Part shown: positions 1 through 7,487 of the stretch, piece by piece
How the letters are laid out: the number at the start of each line of letters is the position of its first letter
Position numbering within the stretch: the stretch's first letter is position 1
Assembly: GCA_030432655.1 (NCBI GenBank)
Contig: JAUILA010000001.1
Coordinates: 186,001 to 250,000 of the forward strand
DNA length: 64,000 nucleotides
Source of the DNA: Bacteroidia bacterium
Lineage (GTDB): Bacteria; Bacteroidota; Bacteroidia; Cytophagales; Cyclobacteriaceae
Reading direction: 5' to 3'
Translations under genes and position numbers: made by a program
Notes under the pieces: model-generated
The model's database searches: none
Told to the model about the DNA's origin: nothing
Seen by the model: the letters and a program-made list of their open reading frames with translations, nothing else

Positions 1-325
1 CTGGGCGATTGCATGGGTAGCTGATGAAGATTATAAGAAAGCGGGTTTTAAGTTACTGCCTTCAGGCGGACAAAAAGATTTACGTACCGCGGTGCAGATC
101 ATGATTTACACCCTTTTTCTTATTCCGCTGGGGTTACTGCCGGCCAAATTCGGTATGACCGGAATTGATTCGGCGATTGTAGTAACTATTTGCGGTGTAT
201 TATTCCTTAGCCAGACATTCAGCCTGATGATCCGCGGAACACGATCTTCTGCTATGAGGATCATGTTCGGATCGTTTTTATATCTGCCGATTGTGCAGAT
301 TGCGTTTTTACTGGACAAATTGTAA
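1..325 (+). CDS. ctaB: Protoheme IX farnesyltransferase (heme O synthase), C-terminal end
   Basis: Partial gene, cut by the window start; the frame opens at base 2 and closes with TAA at 323-325. The visible 107 residues begin with WAIAWVADEDYKKAGFKLLP and GGQKDLRTAVQIM, which I recognise as the late cytoplasmic loop of heme O synthases of the UbiA prenyltransferase family, followed by hydrophobic membrane segments. The enzyme attaches a farnesyl group to heme b to give heme O, needed by heme-copper oxidases. The cytochrome oxidase subunits directly downstream fit this role. The next frame overlaps its stop codon, so the genes are probably co-transcribed. Confidence 0.9.
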   Translation, partial: WAIAWVADEDYKKAGFKLLPSGGQKDLRTAVQIMIYTLFLIPLGLLPAKFGMTGIDSAIVVTICGVLFLSQTFSLMIRGTRSSAMRIMFGSFLYLPIVQIAFLLDKL

Positions 326-342
326 TGAAGGAGGAAGATGAT

Positions 343-924
343 ATGATGTCTGATATTAAACTTGTAGAACAACCGAAACGACCACTGGCTATGAATGCGA
401 AACTATTCGCAATGTGGCTGTTTATTGTTTCGGTATCCATGATATTTATGGCTCTGACCAGTGCATATATTGTACGGCAGGCCGAGGGAAACTGGCTGGA
501 ATTTAACCTTCCGGTGGAAATGTATGTGACTACCGCGATCATTTTGCTAAGCAGTGTGACCATGCACTGGGCATTTATTGCGGCCAAAAAGGATGAATTG
601 GGACAGGTTAAACTGGCCATATCAATGACGACCCTGCTTGGTATTGCCTTCCTTGTAGGGCAGGTGATGGTGTGGGGGGTACTGGTGGATATGAAGGTTT
701 TTCTGGTTGGTAATCCTTCCGGATCGTTCCTCTATATTCTTTCAGGACTTCACGGCCTGCATATTGTCAGTGGTGTGATATTCCTGCTGATCGTCCTGGT
801 ATCGACGTTCAGGTATAAAGTTCATTCTAAAAACCTTAATCAAATCCGGATGTGTACGACTTACTGGCATTTCCTGGATGTTCTTTGGGTTTATTTGTTT
901 TTGTTTTTATTATTCTATCGCTAG
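343..924 (+). CDS. Cytochrome c oxidase subunit III (first copy)
   Basis: Membrane protein of about 194 residues with five hydrophobic segments. Family marks are ALTSAYIVRQAEGNWLEF near the N-terminus, SGLHGLHIVSG in the middle and TTYWHFLDVLWVYLFLFL at the C-terminus, typical of heme-copper oxidase subunit III. It would stabilise the oxidase core in the cytoplasmic membrane. An in-frame ATG at 325 overlaps the ctaB stop, but an AAGGAGG sequence at 328-334 lies 8 bases before the ATG at 343, so I place the start at 343 (346 is also possible). It is followed by a second subunit III gene, a pairing common in Bacteroidota oxidase clusters. Confidence 0.9.
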   Translation: MMSDIKLVEQPKRPLAMNAKLFAMWLFIVSVSMIFMALTSAYIVRQAEGNWLEFNLPVEMYVTTAIILLSSVTMHWAFIAAKKDELGQVKLAISMTTLLGIAFLVGQVMVWGVLVDMKVFLVGNPSGSFLYILSGLHGLHIVSGVIFLLIVLVSTFRYKVHSKNLNQIRMCTTYWHFLDVLWVYLFLFLLFYR

Positions 925-945
925 TTAAATAACCAAACGGATCTT

Positions 946-1665
946 ATGTCTACGACCGCACAATCGATCGAAAAGCCCGGAAGAAGTATCTGGGACGGCG
1001 GACAATCACCGCTGAAGGCAAGTTACGGAAAGCTGATGATGTGGTTTTTCCTCTTGTCGGATGCTTTCACCTTTTCGGCATTGCTAATTACCTACGGCCT
1101 GATCAGAACCGCACATCCCGCGTACGAGGGAGCTGCAGATGACTTTGTGTTCTCCCAGGAATACTGGCCAATCCCGGAAAAAGTTTATGAAGCTGTTCCA
1201 TTCCTCCATGGAGTGGAACTACCACTGGTCTTTGTGGGTATTATGACATTTATCCTGATCATGAGCTCCGTTACGATGGTGCTTGCCGTTGAGGCAGGTC
1301 ACCGGATGGACAGGAAAGACGTCGAGAAATGGATGCTCTGGACAATTATTGGTGGATTGACCTTCCTTGGTTGCCAGGCCTGGGAATGGAGCCACTTTAT
1401 CTCAGGAACCGGAGGAGGAGGTGCCGGCCTTTCCTATAATGAATACGGTCCGCCGGATTTTGCCGCTTTCTTTTTCTTTATTACCGGCTTCCATGGAACC
1501 CACGTATTCAGCGGGGTTGTACTTAACTTCATTGTTTATTATAATACAGTAACCGGGGTATATGACCGAAGGGGTCATTACGAAATGGTGGAAAAAGTCG
1601 GACTGTACTGGCACTTTGTAGATCTGGTATGGGTATTCGTCTTCACCTTCTTTTACCTAGTTTAA
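946..1665 (+). CDS. Cytochrome c oxidase subunit III (second copy)
   Basis: 239 residues. It has the subunit III fold with WFFLLSDAFTFSALLITYG near the N-terminus, the family motif FITGFHGTHVFSG, and a C-terminal GLYWHFVDLVWVFVFTFFYL. It is longer than the preceding paralogue because of a loop between the first two membrane helices. It sits 21 bases after the first subunit III gene and 25 bases before subunit IV, so the three are likely one transcript. The two subunit III proteins may both belong to one complex or serve alternative complexes; the sequence does not decide this. Confidence 0.9.
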   Translation: MSTTAQSIEKPGRSIWDGGQSPLKASYGKLMMWFFLLSDAFTFSALLITYGLIRTAHPAYEGAADDFVFSQEYWPIPEKVYEAVPFLHGVELPLVFVGIMTFILIMSSVTMVLAVEAGHRMDRKDVEKWMLWTIIGGLTFLGCQAWEWSHFISGTGGGGAGLSYNEYGPPDFAAFFFFITGFHGTHVFSGVVLNFIVYYNTVTGVYDRRGHYEMVEKVGLYWHFVDLVWVFVFTFFYLV

Positions 1666-1690
1666 CACGACCAACACAACATCAAACATC

Positions 1691-2020
1691 ATGCATTCTG
1701 AAGAAACTACAGTACAGGCTCAACCGGTAGATAAGGCCAAGGTTCGAAAGATCTGGAAAACCGCCGGTATACTTGCCATTATTACGGCCCTGGAATTCCT
1801 TATTGCCTTTACGGTTCCCCTGGAAATGGCAACCTTACGGATAGTGGTCTTTGTGGCCATGACCATTGTAAAAGCTGCTTACATTGTTGGTGAGTTTATG
1901 CACCTGAAATATGAAGTAAAGGTATTGATCTGGTCAATCCTGATCCCGATGATCTTTGTGGTATGGATGCTGGTGGCCTTTATTTATGAAGGAGACGCGA
2001 TATATCAGCTCCGGTTCTGA
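1691..2020 (+). CDS. Cytochrome c oxidase subunit IV (prokaryotic type)
   Basis: 109 residues with three hydrophobic helices. Features are a short polar N-terminus, ALEFLIAFTVPLE in helix one, VGEFMHLKYEVK between helices two and three, and a C-terminal membrane helix. This matches the small prokaryotic cytochrome c oxidase subunit IV (CtaF/COX4 type), an accessory membrane subunit. It is the last oxidase subunit gene of the cluster and is followed by an intrinsic terminator. Confidence 0.88.
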   Translation: MHSEETTVQAQPVDKAKVRKIWKTAGILAIITALEFLIAFTVPLEMATLRIVVFVAMTIVKAAYIVGEFMHLKYEVKVLIWSILIPMIFVVWMLVAFIYEGDAIYQLRF

Positions 2021-2039
2021 GAAATAAAAGATTGAATTC

Positions 2040-2074
2040 AGGGCTACAGGGAAACTTGTAGCCCTCTTTTTTTA
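2040..2074 (+). terminator. Intrinsic terminator after the oxidase subunit IV gene
   Basis: A 9-bp perfect stem (AGGGCTACA at 2040-2048 with TGTAGCCCT at 2057-2065), an 8-base loop and a run of T residues at 2067-2074. The T-run ends 2 bases before the ATG of the next gene, so that gene can be reached only by readthrough, by antitermination or by a promoter within the terminator region. Confidence 0.8.
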
Positions 2075-2076
2075 CT

Positions 2077-2607
2077 ATGAACAAGTCCAGAAAATTTCTA
2101 TTCCTGATTCTGATCCTCACCGTTCCGGTGATTATTTTCTTGTTTCTCAGGCTTTTCGGCACCAACGAATTTACCGTTCCGGTTTATTACGAAAGCGGGG
2201 CTCCGGCCGATACACTGGGCTGCTCTTATACTGATACTGCCCCTTACCGGGTGCCCATGCCTGATAATTCCAATGGCAACACCGTGATACTGCTTGACGG
2301 AGGATCCGAGTTAATGGCGCAGTCGGACAGGAATAATCTGCTCAGGAGAATTAAGCAAAATACTTACGAAGGTCTCCGGGTTATCGTGTTCTTCGATAAA
2401 GAGCTTGGCGCACCCATTCCGATGGAGAATATCAGGTATATTCCTAAAAGTACGGCCGCCTGGGGAAACTTACTGTGTCAATTTGTTACATCTGAAGAAC
2501 GTCAACTAATCCTGGTGGATGACGAGCGACGCATTCGCGGGTATTACGGACTCGATCTTGAGGAGGTTGACCGGTTATTGGTTGAAATAGAAATTCTGGC
2601 ATTATGA
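2077..2607 (+). CDS. SCO-like thioredoxin-fold protein lacking the copper motif
   Basis: 176 residues with one N-terminal membrane anchor (residues 7-25). The C-terminal part, QLILVDDERRIRGYYG followed by LEEVDRLLVEIEIL, matches the end of SCO1/SenC copper chaperones, and genes of that family usually sit here between oxidase subunits and DUF420. The central region lacks the CxxxC copper-binding pair and its partner histidine: the only cysteines are Cys49 and one near residue 133. It may be a degenerate SCO relative that no longer binds copper. Its stop overlaps the next start by 4 bases. The family assignment is inferred from the tail and the neighbourhood. Confidence 0.6.
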   Translation: MNKSRKFLFLILILTVPVIIFLFLRLFGTNEFTVPVYYESGAPADTLGCSYTDTAPYRVPMPDNSNGNTVILLDGGSELMAQSDRNNLLRRIKQNTYEGLRVIVFFDKELGAPIPMENIRYIPKSTAAWGNLLCQFVTSEERQLILVDDERRIRGYYGLDLEEVDRLLVEIEILAL

Positions 2608-3140
2608 CAAACTCTACACTTAGTTCAAAAGAAAAGAAGCTGAGCAGATTGATCATAGCCCTTTCAGTGGTGATTCCGCTGGCGGTAGCCATTCTGTTCG
2701 GTGTCCGGATCGAAGGAGTTGATCTTTCGTTTCTTCCCCCGGTCTACGCGGGCATCAATGGACTCACAGCCGTTATACTGATCTTTGCCTTGATTGCGAT
2801 TAAGAATAAGAAAATTCAACTGCATCAAAACCTGATGACTGCTTGTCTTGGCCTTTCAGCAGCATTTCTTGTCATGTACGTCCTTTACCATATGACAAGC
2901 GATTCAACGTCATACGGTGGCGAAGGAGCAATTCGATATATCTATTATTTCATATTGATCAGCCACATCATTTTGTCCATAGCCGTTGTACCCCTGGTTC
3001 TCTTTACTTACCTGCGGGCCAGCCTGGGCCAGTTTGATCGGCACAGGAAGCTGGCACGTATCACCTTTCCGGTTTGGCTTTATGTGGCTGTAACCGGCGT
3101 AATCGTATATTTTATGATCAGTCCGTATTACGGGTCATAA
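2604..3140 (+). CDS. DUF420 domain membrane protein
   Basis: 178 residues with five predicted membrane helices. The central segment HQNLMTACLGLSAAFLVMYV and the later YYFILISHIILSIAVVPLVL match the DUF420 family of small heme-oxidase-associated membrane proteins. The biochemical role is unknown; members occur beside cytochrome oxidase and SCO genes, which suggests assembly or electron transfer. The start codon overlaps the preceding stop (ATGA), indicating translational coupling. Confidence 0.8.
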   Translation: MTNSTLSSKEKKLSRLIIALSVVIPLAVAILFGVRIEGVDLSFLPPVYAGINGLTAVILIFALIAIKNKKIQLHQNLMTACLGLSAAFLVMYVLYHMTSDSTSYGGEGAIRYIYYFILISHIILSIAVVPLVLFTYLRASLGQFDRHRKLARITFPVWLYVAVTGVIVYFMISPYYGS

Positions 3141-3178
3141 GGGAAACCATTATATTTACATCGCTGTTATTTAAGCTG

Positions 3179-3445
3179 ATGAACATCAAGAGATCACTCA
3201 TTCTTACCTTTGGCTTCCTGTTGATACAGGCTCCTTCGTTGCTTGCGCAGTGCGCCATGTGTCGTGCAACCGTTGAAAACAACGTCAGCAATGGCGAGAT
3301 CGGGATCGGGGCCGGACTTAATTTCGGAATCCTTTACCTGTTTGCCGCCCCCTACATTGCGATTATGGTAATCGGTTATTTTTGGTATAAAAACAGCAAG
3401 GCAAATGCCCGGAAGAAGTCGTTCAGCCGCTATAGCAGCAGGTAA
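3179..3445 (+). CDS. Small exported membrane protein with a CAMC motif, unknown function
   Basis: 88 residues: a signal peptide (MNIKRSLILTFGFLLIQAPS to LLAQ), then CAMCRATVENN right after the cleavage region, then one membrane helix and a basic tail. I do not know a named family. The CxxC pair at the mature N-terminus could bind metal or heme, or form a disulfide. I chose the ATG at 3179 because it begins a good signal peptide; longer upstream reading is polar and overlaps the DUF420 gene. The C-terminal 41 bases overlap the DUF983 gene in another frame. Confidence 0.65.
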   Translation: MNIKRSLILTFGFLLIQAPSLLAQCAMCRATVENNVSNGEIGIGAGLNFGILYLFAAPYIAIMVIGYFWYKNSKANARKKSFSRYSSR

Positions 3446-3785
3446 GTGCCCCCGTTGCAGGCAAGGTGAAATGTTTCCTTACTCTCTGTATAACCTGACC
3501 AGATTTACGGTTATGCACAAATTTTGCCCGGTATGCGGATTGCAGTATGAGCGGGAGCCGGGATTCTTTTTTGGTGCCATGTATATCAGTTATGCTTTTT
3601 CCGTTGCGATTTTTGTCGCGGTGGGGGTGGCCCTGTCTGTTCTTGGTGATTATCCATTGTACTACTATCTTATCGGTGTAACGATCACGATCATTCTACT
3701 CTTTCCCATTATGTTCCGCTATTCCAGAATCCTGTTCCTTCATTTCTTTGGTGGCGTGGATTTTGATGCACGATATAGCAATTGA
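3405..3785 (+). CDS. DUF983 family membrane protein with zinc-ribbon-like cysteines
   Basis: 126 residues. The N-terminus has two CxxC pairs, CPRC at about residues 15-18 and CPVC at about 41-44, likely a metal site. FFFGAMYISYAFSV and two hydrophobic helices follow. This is the DUF983 pattern, found in many Bacteroidota and alphaproteobacteria near oxidase genes; function unknown. The start lies inside the preceding gene, an overlap of 41 bases. Position at the end of the cluster suggests a part in oxidase biogenesis, which is inference. Confidence 0.8.
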   Translation: MPGRSRSAAIAAGKCPRCRQGEMFPYSLYNLTRFTVMHKFCPVCGLQYEREPGFFFGAMYISYAFSVAIFVAVGVALSVLGDYPLYYYLIGVTITIILLFPIMFRYSRILFLHFFGGVDFDARYSN

Positions 3786-3826
3786 GGTAAATACCTTATA
3801 TTTATTCTTTATCCGGTCGACAAGTT

Positions 3827-6800
3827 GTGGTGAACAGATCTAATCGTTCAAGATATTTTTTGCTGACGGGCGCCGTTGTGTTTTTAGCAACCGGCCTGAT
3901 ATGTTATTTGCTTTCTTACAGGCCAATCACAGAATATCCGTCACGCATTGAAGACAATCTTACCAGGGTAGTCAGGGACATGGATCGGCTGATCGATTCG
4001 CTGAGCCTGGATCCGGATACCAATGAACTATCCTTCAATCAGTTACCGGTTCCTGACGAACAATTCTCCTACTATATTTTTAACGCAGGGGAATTGGAAT
4101 ATTGGTCTGATTACCGGTTTGTCCCTGAATATAAAGAGGTTCGAGGTGATTATGAGCTGGAATACCGGGAAACCCTGCGTCATGATTTCCTGGTAAAAAA
4201 ATATGACGTACCTGACTCCGACAGGGAAATATATGGTGTTATCCTTCTTTATTCCCGGTATAAAATTGATAATAACTACCTGGAAAGCGGCTGGAATGAT
4301 CATTTTTTCAGAAGTGATCTGTTGGAAGACGTCGTTTCTCCCGACCGGGCAACACCCGTCTGCATAAATGGAGAATGCCTGTTCAGCGTTACGCTGGTTG
4401 ATCAGCCTGATTATGAACGGCAATTGTATTCCTGGTTGTCCGCGGGATTCGTATTCCTGGCTTTTGCCTTTCTTGTCATTATGGTATTCCTTCATGCCCT
4501 CCGTTTGCATGCTCCCAGAGGCCTTCTGTTACTCGCGGGTAGTTTTATAATACTCAGGGGGGTAATGCTGTTAACTGATTTTCCTGCACAAATCAGTACT
4601 TTCGAATTGTTTGATCCCAAGAATTTTGCCTCCTCCGTTCTCAATCCATCCCTCGGCGATTTACTGATTAACCTGTTGCTGACTATGCTGCTGGTGCTTT
4701 ACATATTCCGGCGATATGAACAAATGGGCTGGAAGGTATGGGCAGGGAAGCACAAAGGCTCCTGGCTGGCCGGTATTCTCATAGCCGGACTCATGGCCGT
4801 GGCATGTCACTTTCAGTACCTCTTTCTGCAGACGATTTACAATAATTCGCAGATCAGTTACGATATCAACCAGTCTCTGCAGTTCGGCATTCTCCGCACA
4901 ACAGGCATTGCCATATTCGTAATCAACGCAGTAACGTTCTTTCTGGGGTTTCATGTGTTGTACAACCTCCTGATCCTGTTGTTTCCGGGGAAGAAAATCT
5001 ATTTGGTTTTTGGCATCGCCATGGTTCTGTTTACCGGTATCAACCTCGTGGTCGGCCAGCCGTTTATGATAGCACTGGGCGTGACAGCGGCTTATTTTTT
5101 GTTTATTCATATTACCAGCCTGCCGGACAGTATCGACCGGATAAGTTACGGAACATTCATGTACGTGTTTACGGCAATTTTTGCTACAGCAATGCTGGGT
5201 TCACTGACCACCCATCATTTTGAACATCTTGATGAAAGAGACAAGAAAGCACGTTTTGCCAGCCAGTTTCTTATTGAGAATGATTTATTGGGGGAATACC
5301 TGCTTGCTGAGGCACGGGAGAATATACATGACGATATATTCATCCAGACACGGATGTCAAGTCCGTTTATCGTAAAAGATGCTGTTAAGACTAAAATACG
5401 ACTTGTTTACCTGAGTAATTATTTTGACAAATACGACATACGTATTTACCTGTTTAATGCCAACGGCGTGCCATACGGATCTGACATCAGCCCGTTCGGC
5501 CTGAATGAAATCGAGGCGTGGAAAGACTCGGATTTTGCCACGAGCTACGAGGATGTCTACTTTATTAATCAGCTGCAAGGGGATATTTCAAAGCGATATA
5601 TTTCAATAGTAAAGATTGAGCGCCGGAATATGACAACAGGGTATATCGTGATGGACCTTCAATTGAAAAAATTCATCCCGGATAACGTGTATCCCGAATT
5701 ACTGGTGGACAACCGGTTTCTTACGCCCTATGAACATACCGCTTACAGTTATGCCGTTCTGGATAACCGAAGAATTACGTATTCATCCGGGGATTTCAAC
5801 TATTTCAGCGATTTTCCTCCGTCCCTGCTGAACCAGGAAAACCTTTACGAGGAAGGTCTTTCCGTATCGGGCTATGACCATCTTGCCCTCAGGGACAGGA
5901 AAGGGCGAACGGTGCTTATCAGCAGCCAGGAGCACCCTGAAATACATCAGGTGTCTAATTTCTCATTCCTCTTCCTGATACAGGTGATGATCGTGTTACT
6001 GCTGGTGGTAATCTATGCCTTGTCAATCTGGTCCAGGAAAGTCGAGCTTAATTACTCCACACGGATCCAGCTTTACCTGAACGGAGCTTTTTTTCTGCCC
6101 CTCTTCGCGGTGTCCATAACCACACTGAGCGTGATCAATTCTTCGTTCAGGAAAGAGCTTACAACTGAATACTACAATACCGCGGAGAATATCAGTGAAA
6201 ACCTCAGTGAAGATCTGAATAATTATGTGCGGAACCTTACGGTCGAACTGGAAGATCTTCGTGATCGCCTGGATGAGGTATCAAAATTTTCCGGCGTTGA
6301 TATAAATCTTTTCAGTACCCGGGGAAGACTTCTGGCTTCAACTCAGCCCATGATTTATGAGAACGGCTTCCTGGCGGAATACATTAATACAGAAGCATAT
6401 GAAGAGATCACGGAGAACAATGAGAATTTTTACGTCAAACAGGAATCGGTAGGTGAATTGGTTTTTAATTCGACCTTCTTTGGCATAAAATCCTTTGAAA
6501 CAGGTTCATTGATCGGGATCATCAGTATTCCTTTTTTCCAGTCGGCCTACGAACTGGAGCAGAACCAGATCGATGTCCTGACCAATGTCATGAATATTTT
6601 TACCGTGATATTTATAGTTTTCCTGTTGATATCAAGTTTTGTTTCACAGTGGCTGACCTTTCCCCTGAAATTCATCACACAAAAATTGAAGAAAACAACC
6701 CTGACCGGTTTCAATGAGCCGCTTTCCTGGAATGCGGATGATGAGATCGGCCTTATGGTCCGGGAGTACAACCGGATGCTAGTCAACCTGGAAGAAAGTA

Positions 6801-7486
6801 AGAAAGCACTTGCCCGGAGCGAAAAGGAAACTGCCTGGCGCGAGATTGCGCAGCAGGTGGCCCATGAGATTAAAAATCCCCTCACACCCATGAAACTTAC
6901 CCTGCAGCATCTCAGCCGGAAAATAAGTGGCAGTGGTAAGAACGGGGAGGAATACCAGAAACCGATTTTTTCACTCCTGAATCAGGTAGATATCCTGAAT
7001 GACATCGCCAGCTCCTTCAGTTCGTTCGCCAAACTTCCAATACCGGAACATGAACGGTACGAACTCACCAAGGTAATCAGGGACACGGTAACACTGTTCA
7101 GGTCTGACCGGCGGGCAGATATATCACTTACCATCCCGCAGAAAGAGTTATACACCATGGGTGACGAACAACTCATGGGGCGTATTCTCTCAAATATTCT
7201 CCTAAATGCCATTCAGTCAAAAGAATCCGCAGTGAAGATTCAGGTTATCCTGCAGGAAATAGGGGAAAATCGTCTGGTGGTCGAGGTCAGGGACAACGGA
7301 AGCGGAATTGAGGAAAGCATCCACGGAAAAGTTTTCATGCCCAATTTCACCACGAAGGAAACGGGGTCCGGGATCGGACTGGCGGTTGCCAAACACGGCA
7401 TTGAACATGCCGGGGGCAAGATCTGGTTTGAGACCGAAGATCACAGTGGAACTTCCTTTTTTATCGAATTGCCCAAAGTGCCCTGA
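3827..7486 (+). CDS. Large NtrY-like membrane sensor histidine kinase
   Basis: 1219 residues from a GTG start. It has many N-terminal membrane helices (first at about residues 10-29, a bundle at about 200-450), extracytoplasmic regions between them, another helix pair near residues 720 and 770, then a HAMP linker (SQWLTFPLKFITQKL, ADDEIGLMVREYNRML). The kinase core has the H-box EIAQQVAHEIKNPLTPMKL with His about residue 1013, the N-box NILLNAIQSK, and the ATP-lid motifs DNGSGI and GSGIGLAVAKHGI. The PMKL after the H-box is typical of NtrY-type kinases. No response regulator gene is adjacent. The next gene starts one base after its stop, so the two are probably translated together. Confidence 0.9.
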   Translation: MVNRSNRSRYFLLTGAVVFLATGLICYLLSYRPITEYPSRIEDNLTRVVRDMDRLIDSLSLDPDTNELSFNQLPVPDEQFSYYIFNAGELEYWSDYRFVPEYKEVRGDYELEYRETLRHDFLVKKYDVPDSDREIYGVILLYSRYKIDNNYLESGWNDHFFRSDLLEDVVSPDRATPVCINGECLFSVTLVDQPDYERQLYSWLSAGFVFLAFAFLVIMVFLHALRLHAPRGLLLLAGSFIILRGVMLLTDFPAQISTFELFDPKNFASSVLNPSLGDLLINLLLTMLLVLYIFRRYEQMGWKVWAGKHKGSWLAGILIAGLMAVACHFQYLFLQTIYNNSQISYDINQSLQFGILRTTGIAIFVINAVTFFLGFHVLYNLLILLFPGKKIYLVFGIAMVLFTGINLVVGQPFMIALGVTAAYFLFIHITSLPDSIDRISYGTFMYVFTAIFATAMLGSLTTHHFEHLDERDKKARFASQFLIENDLLGEYLLAEARENIHDDIFIQTRMSSPFIVKDAVKTKIRLVYLSNYFDKYDIRIYLFNANGVPYGSDISPFGLNEIEAWKDSDFATSYEDVYFINQLQGDISKRYISIVKIERRNMTTGYIVMDLQLKKFIPDNVYPELLVDNRFLTPYEHTAYSYAVLDNRRITYSSGDFNYFSDFPPSLLNQENLYEEGLSVSGYDHLALRDRKGRTVLISSQEHPEIHQVSNFSFLFLIQVMIVLLLVVIYALSIWSRKVELNYSTRIQLYLNGAFFLPLFAVSITTLSVINSSFRKELTTEYYNTAENISENLSEDLNNYVRNLTVELEDLRDRLDEVSKFSGVDINLFSTRGRLLASTQPMIYENGFLAEYINTEAYEEITENNENFYVKQESVGELVFNSTFFGIKSFETGSLIGIISIPFFQSAYELEQNQIDVLTNVMNIFTVIFIVFLLISSFVSQWLTFPLKFITQKLKKTTLTGFNEPLSWNADDEIGLMVREYNRMLVNLEESKKALARSEKETAWREIAQQVAHEIKNPLTPMKLTLQHLSRKISGSGKNGEEYQKPIFSLLNQVDILNDIASSFSSFAKLPIPEHERYELTKVIRDTVTLFRSDRRADISLTIPQKELYTMGDEQLMGRILSNILLNAIQSKESAVKIQVILQEIGENRLVVEVRDNGSGIEESIHGKVFMPNFTTKETGSGIGLAVAKHGIEHAGGKIWFETEDHSGTSFFIELPKVP

Positions 7487-7487
7487 T

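Noticed and set aside
7308-7487. Upstream extension of the large envelope protein
   Set aside because: It would place 60 polar residues before a clear signal peptide and overlap the kinase ATP-binding domain.
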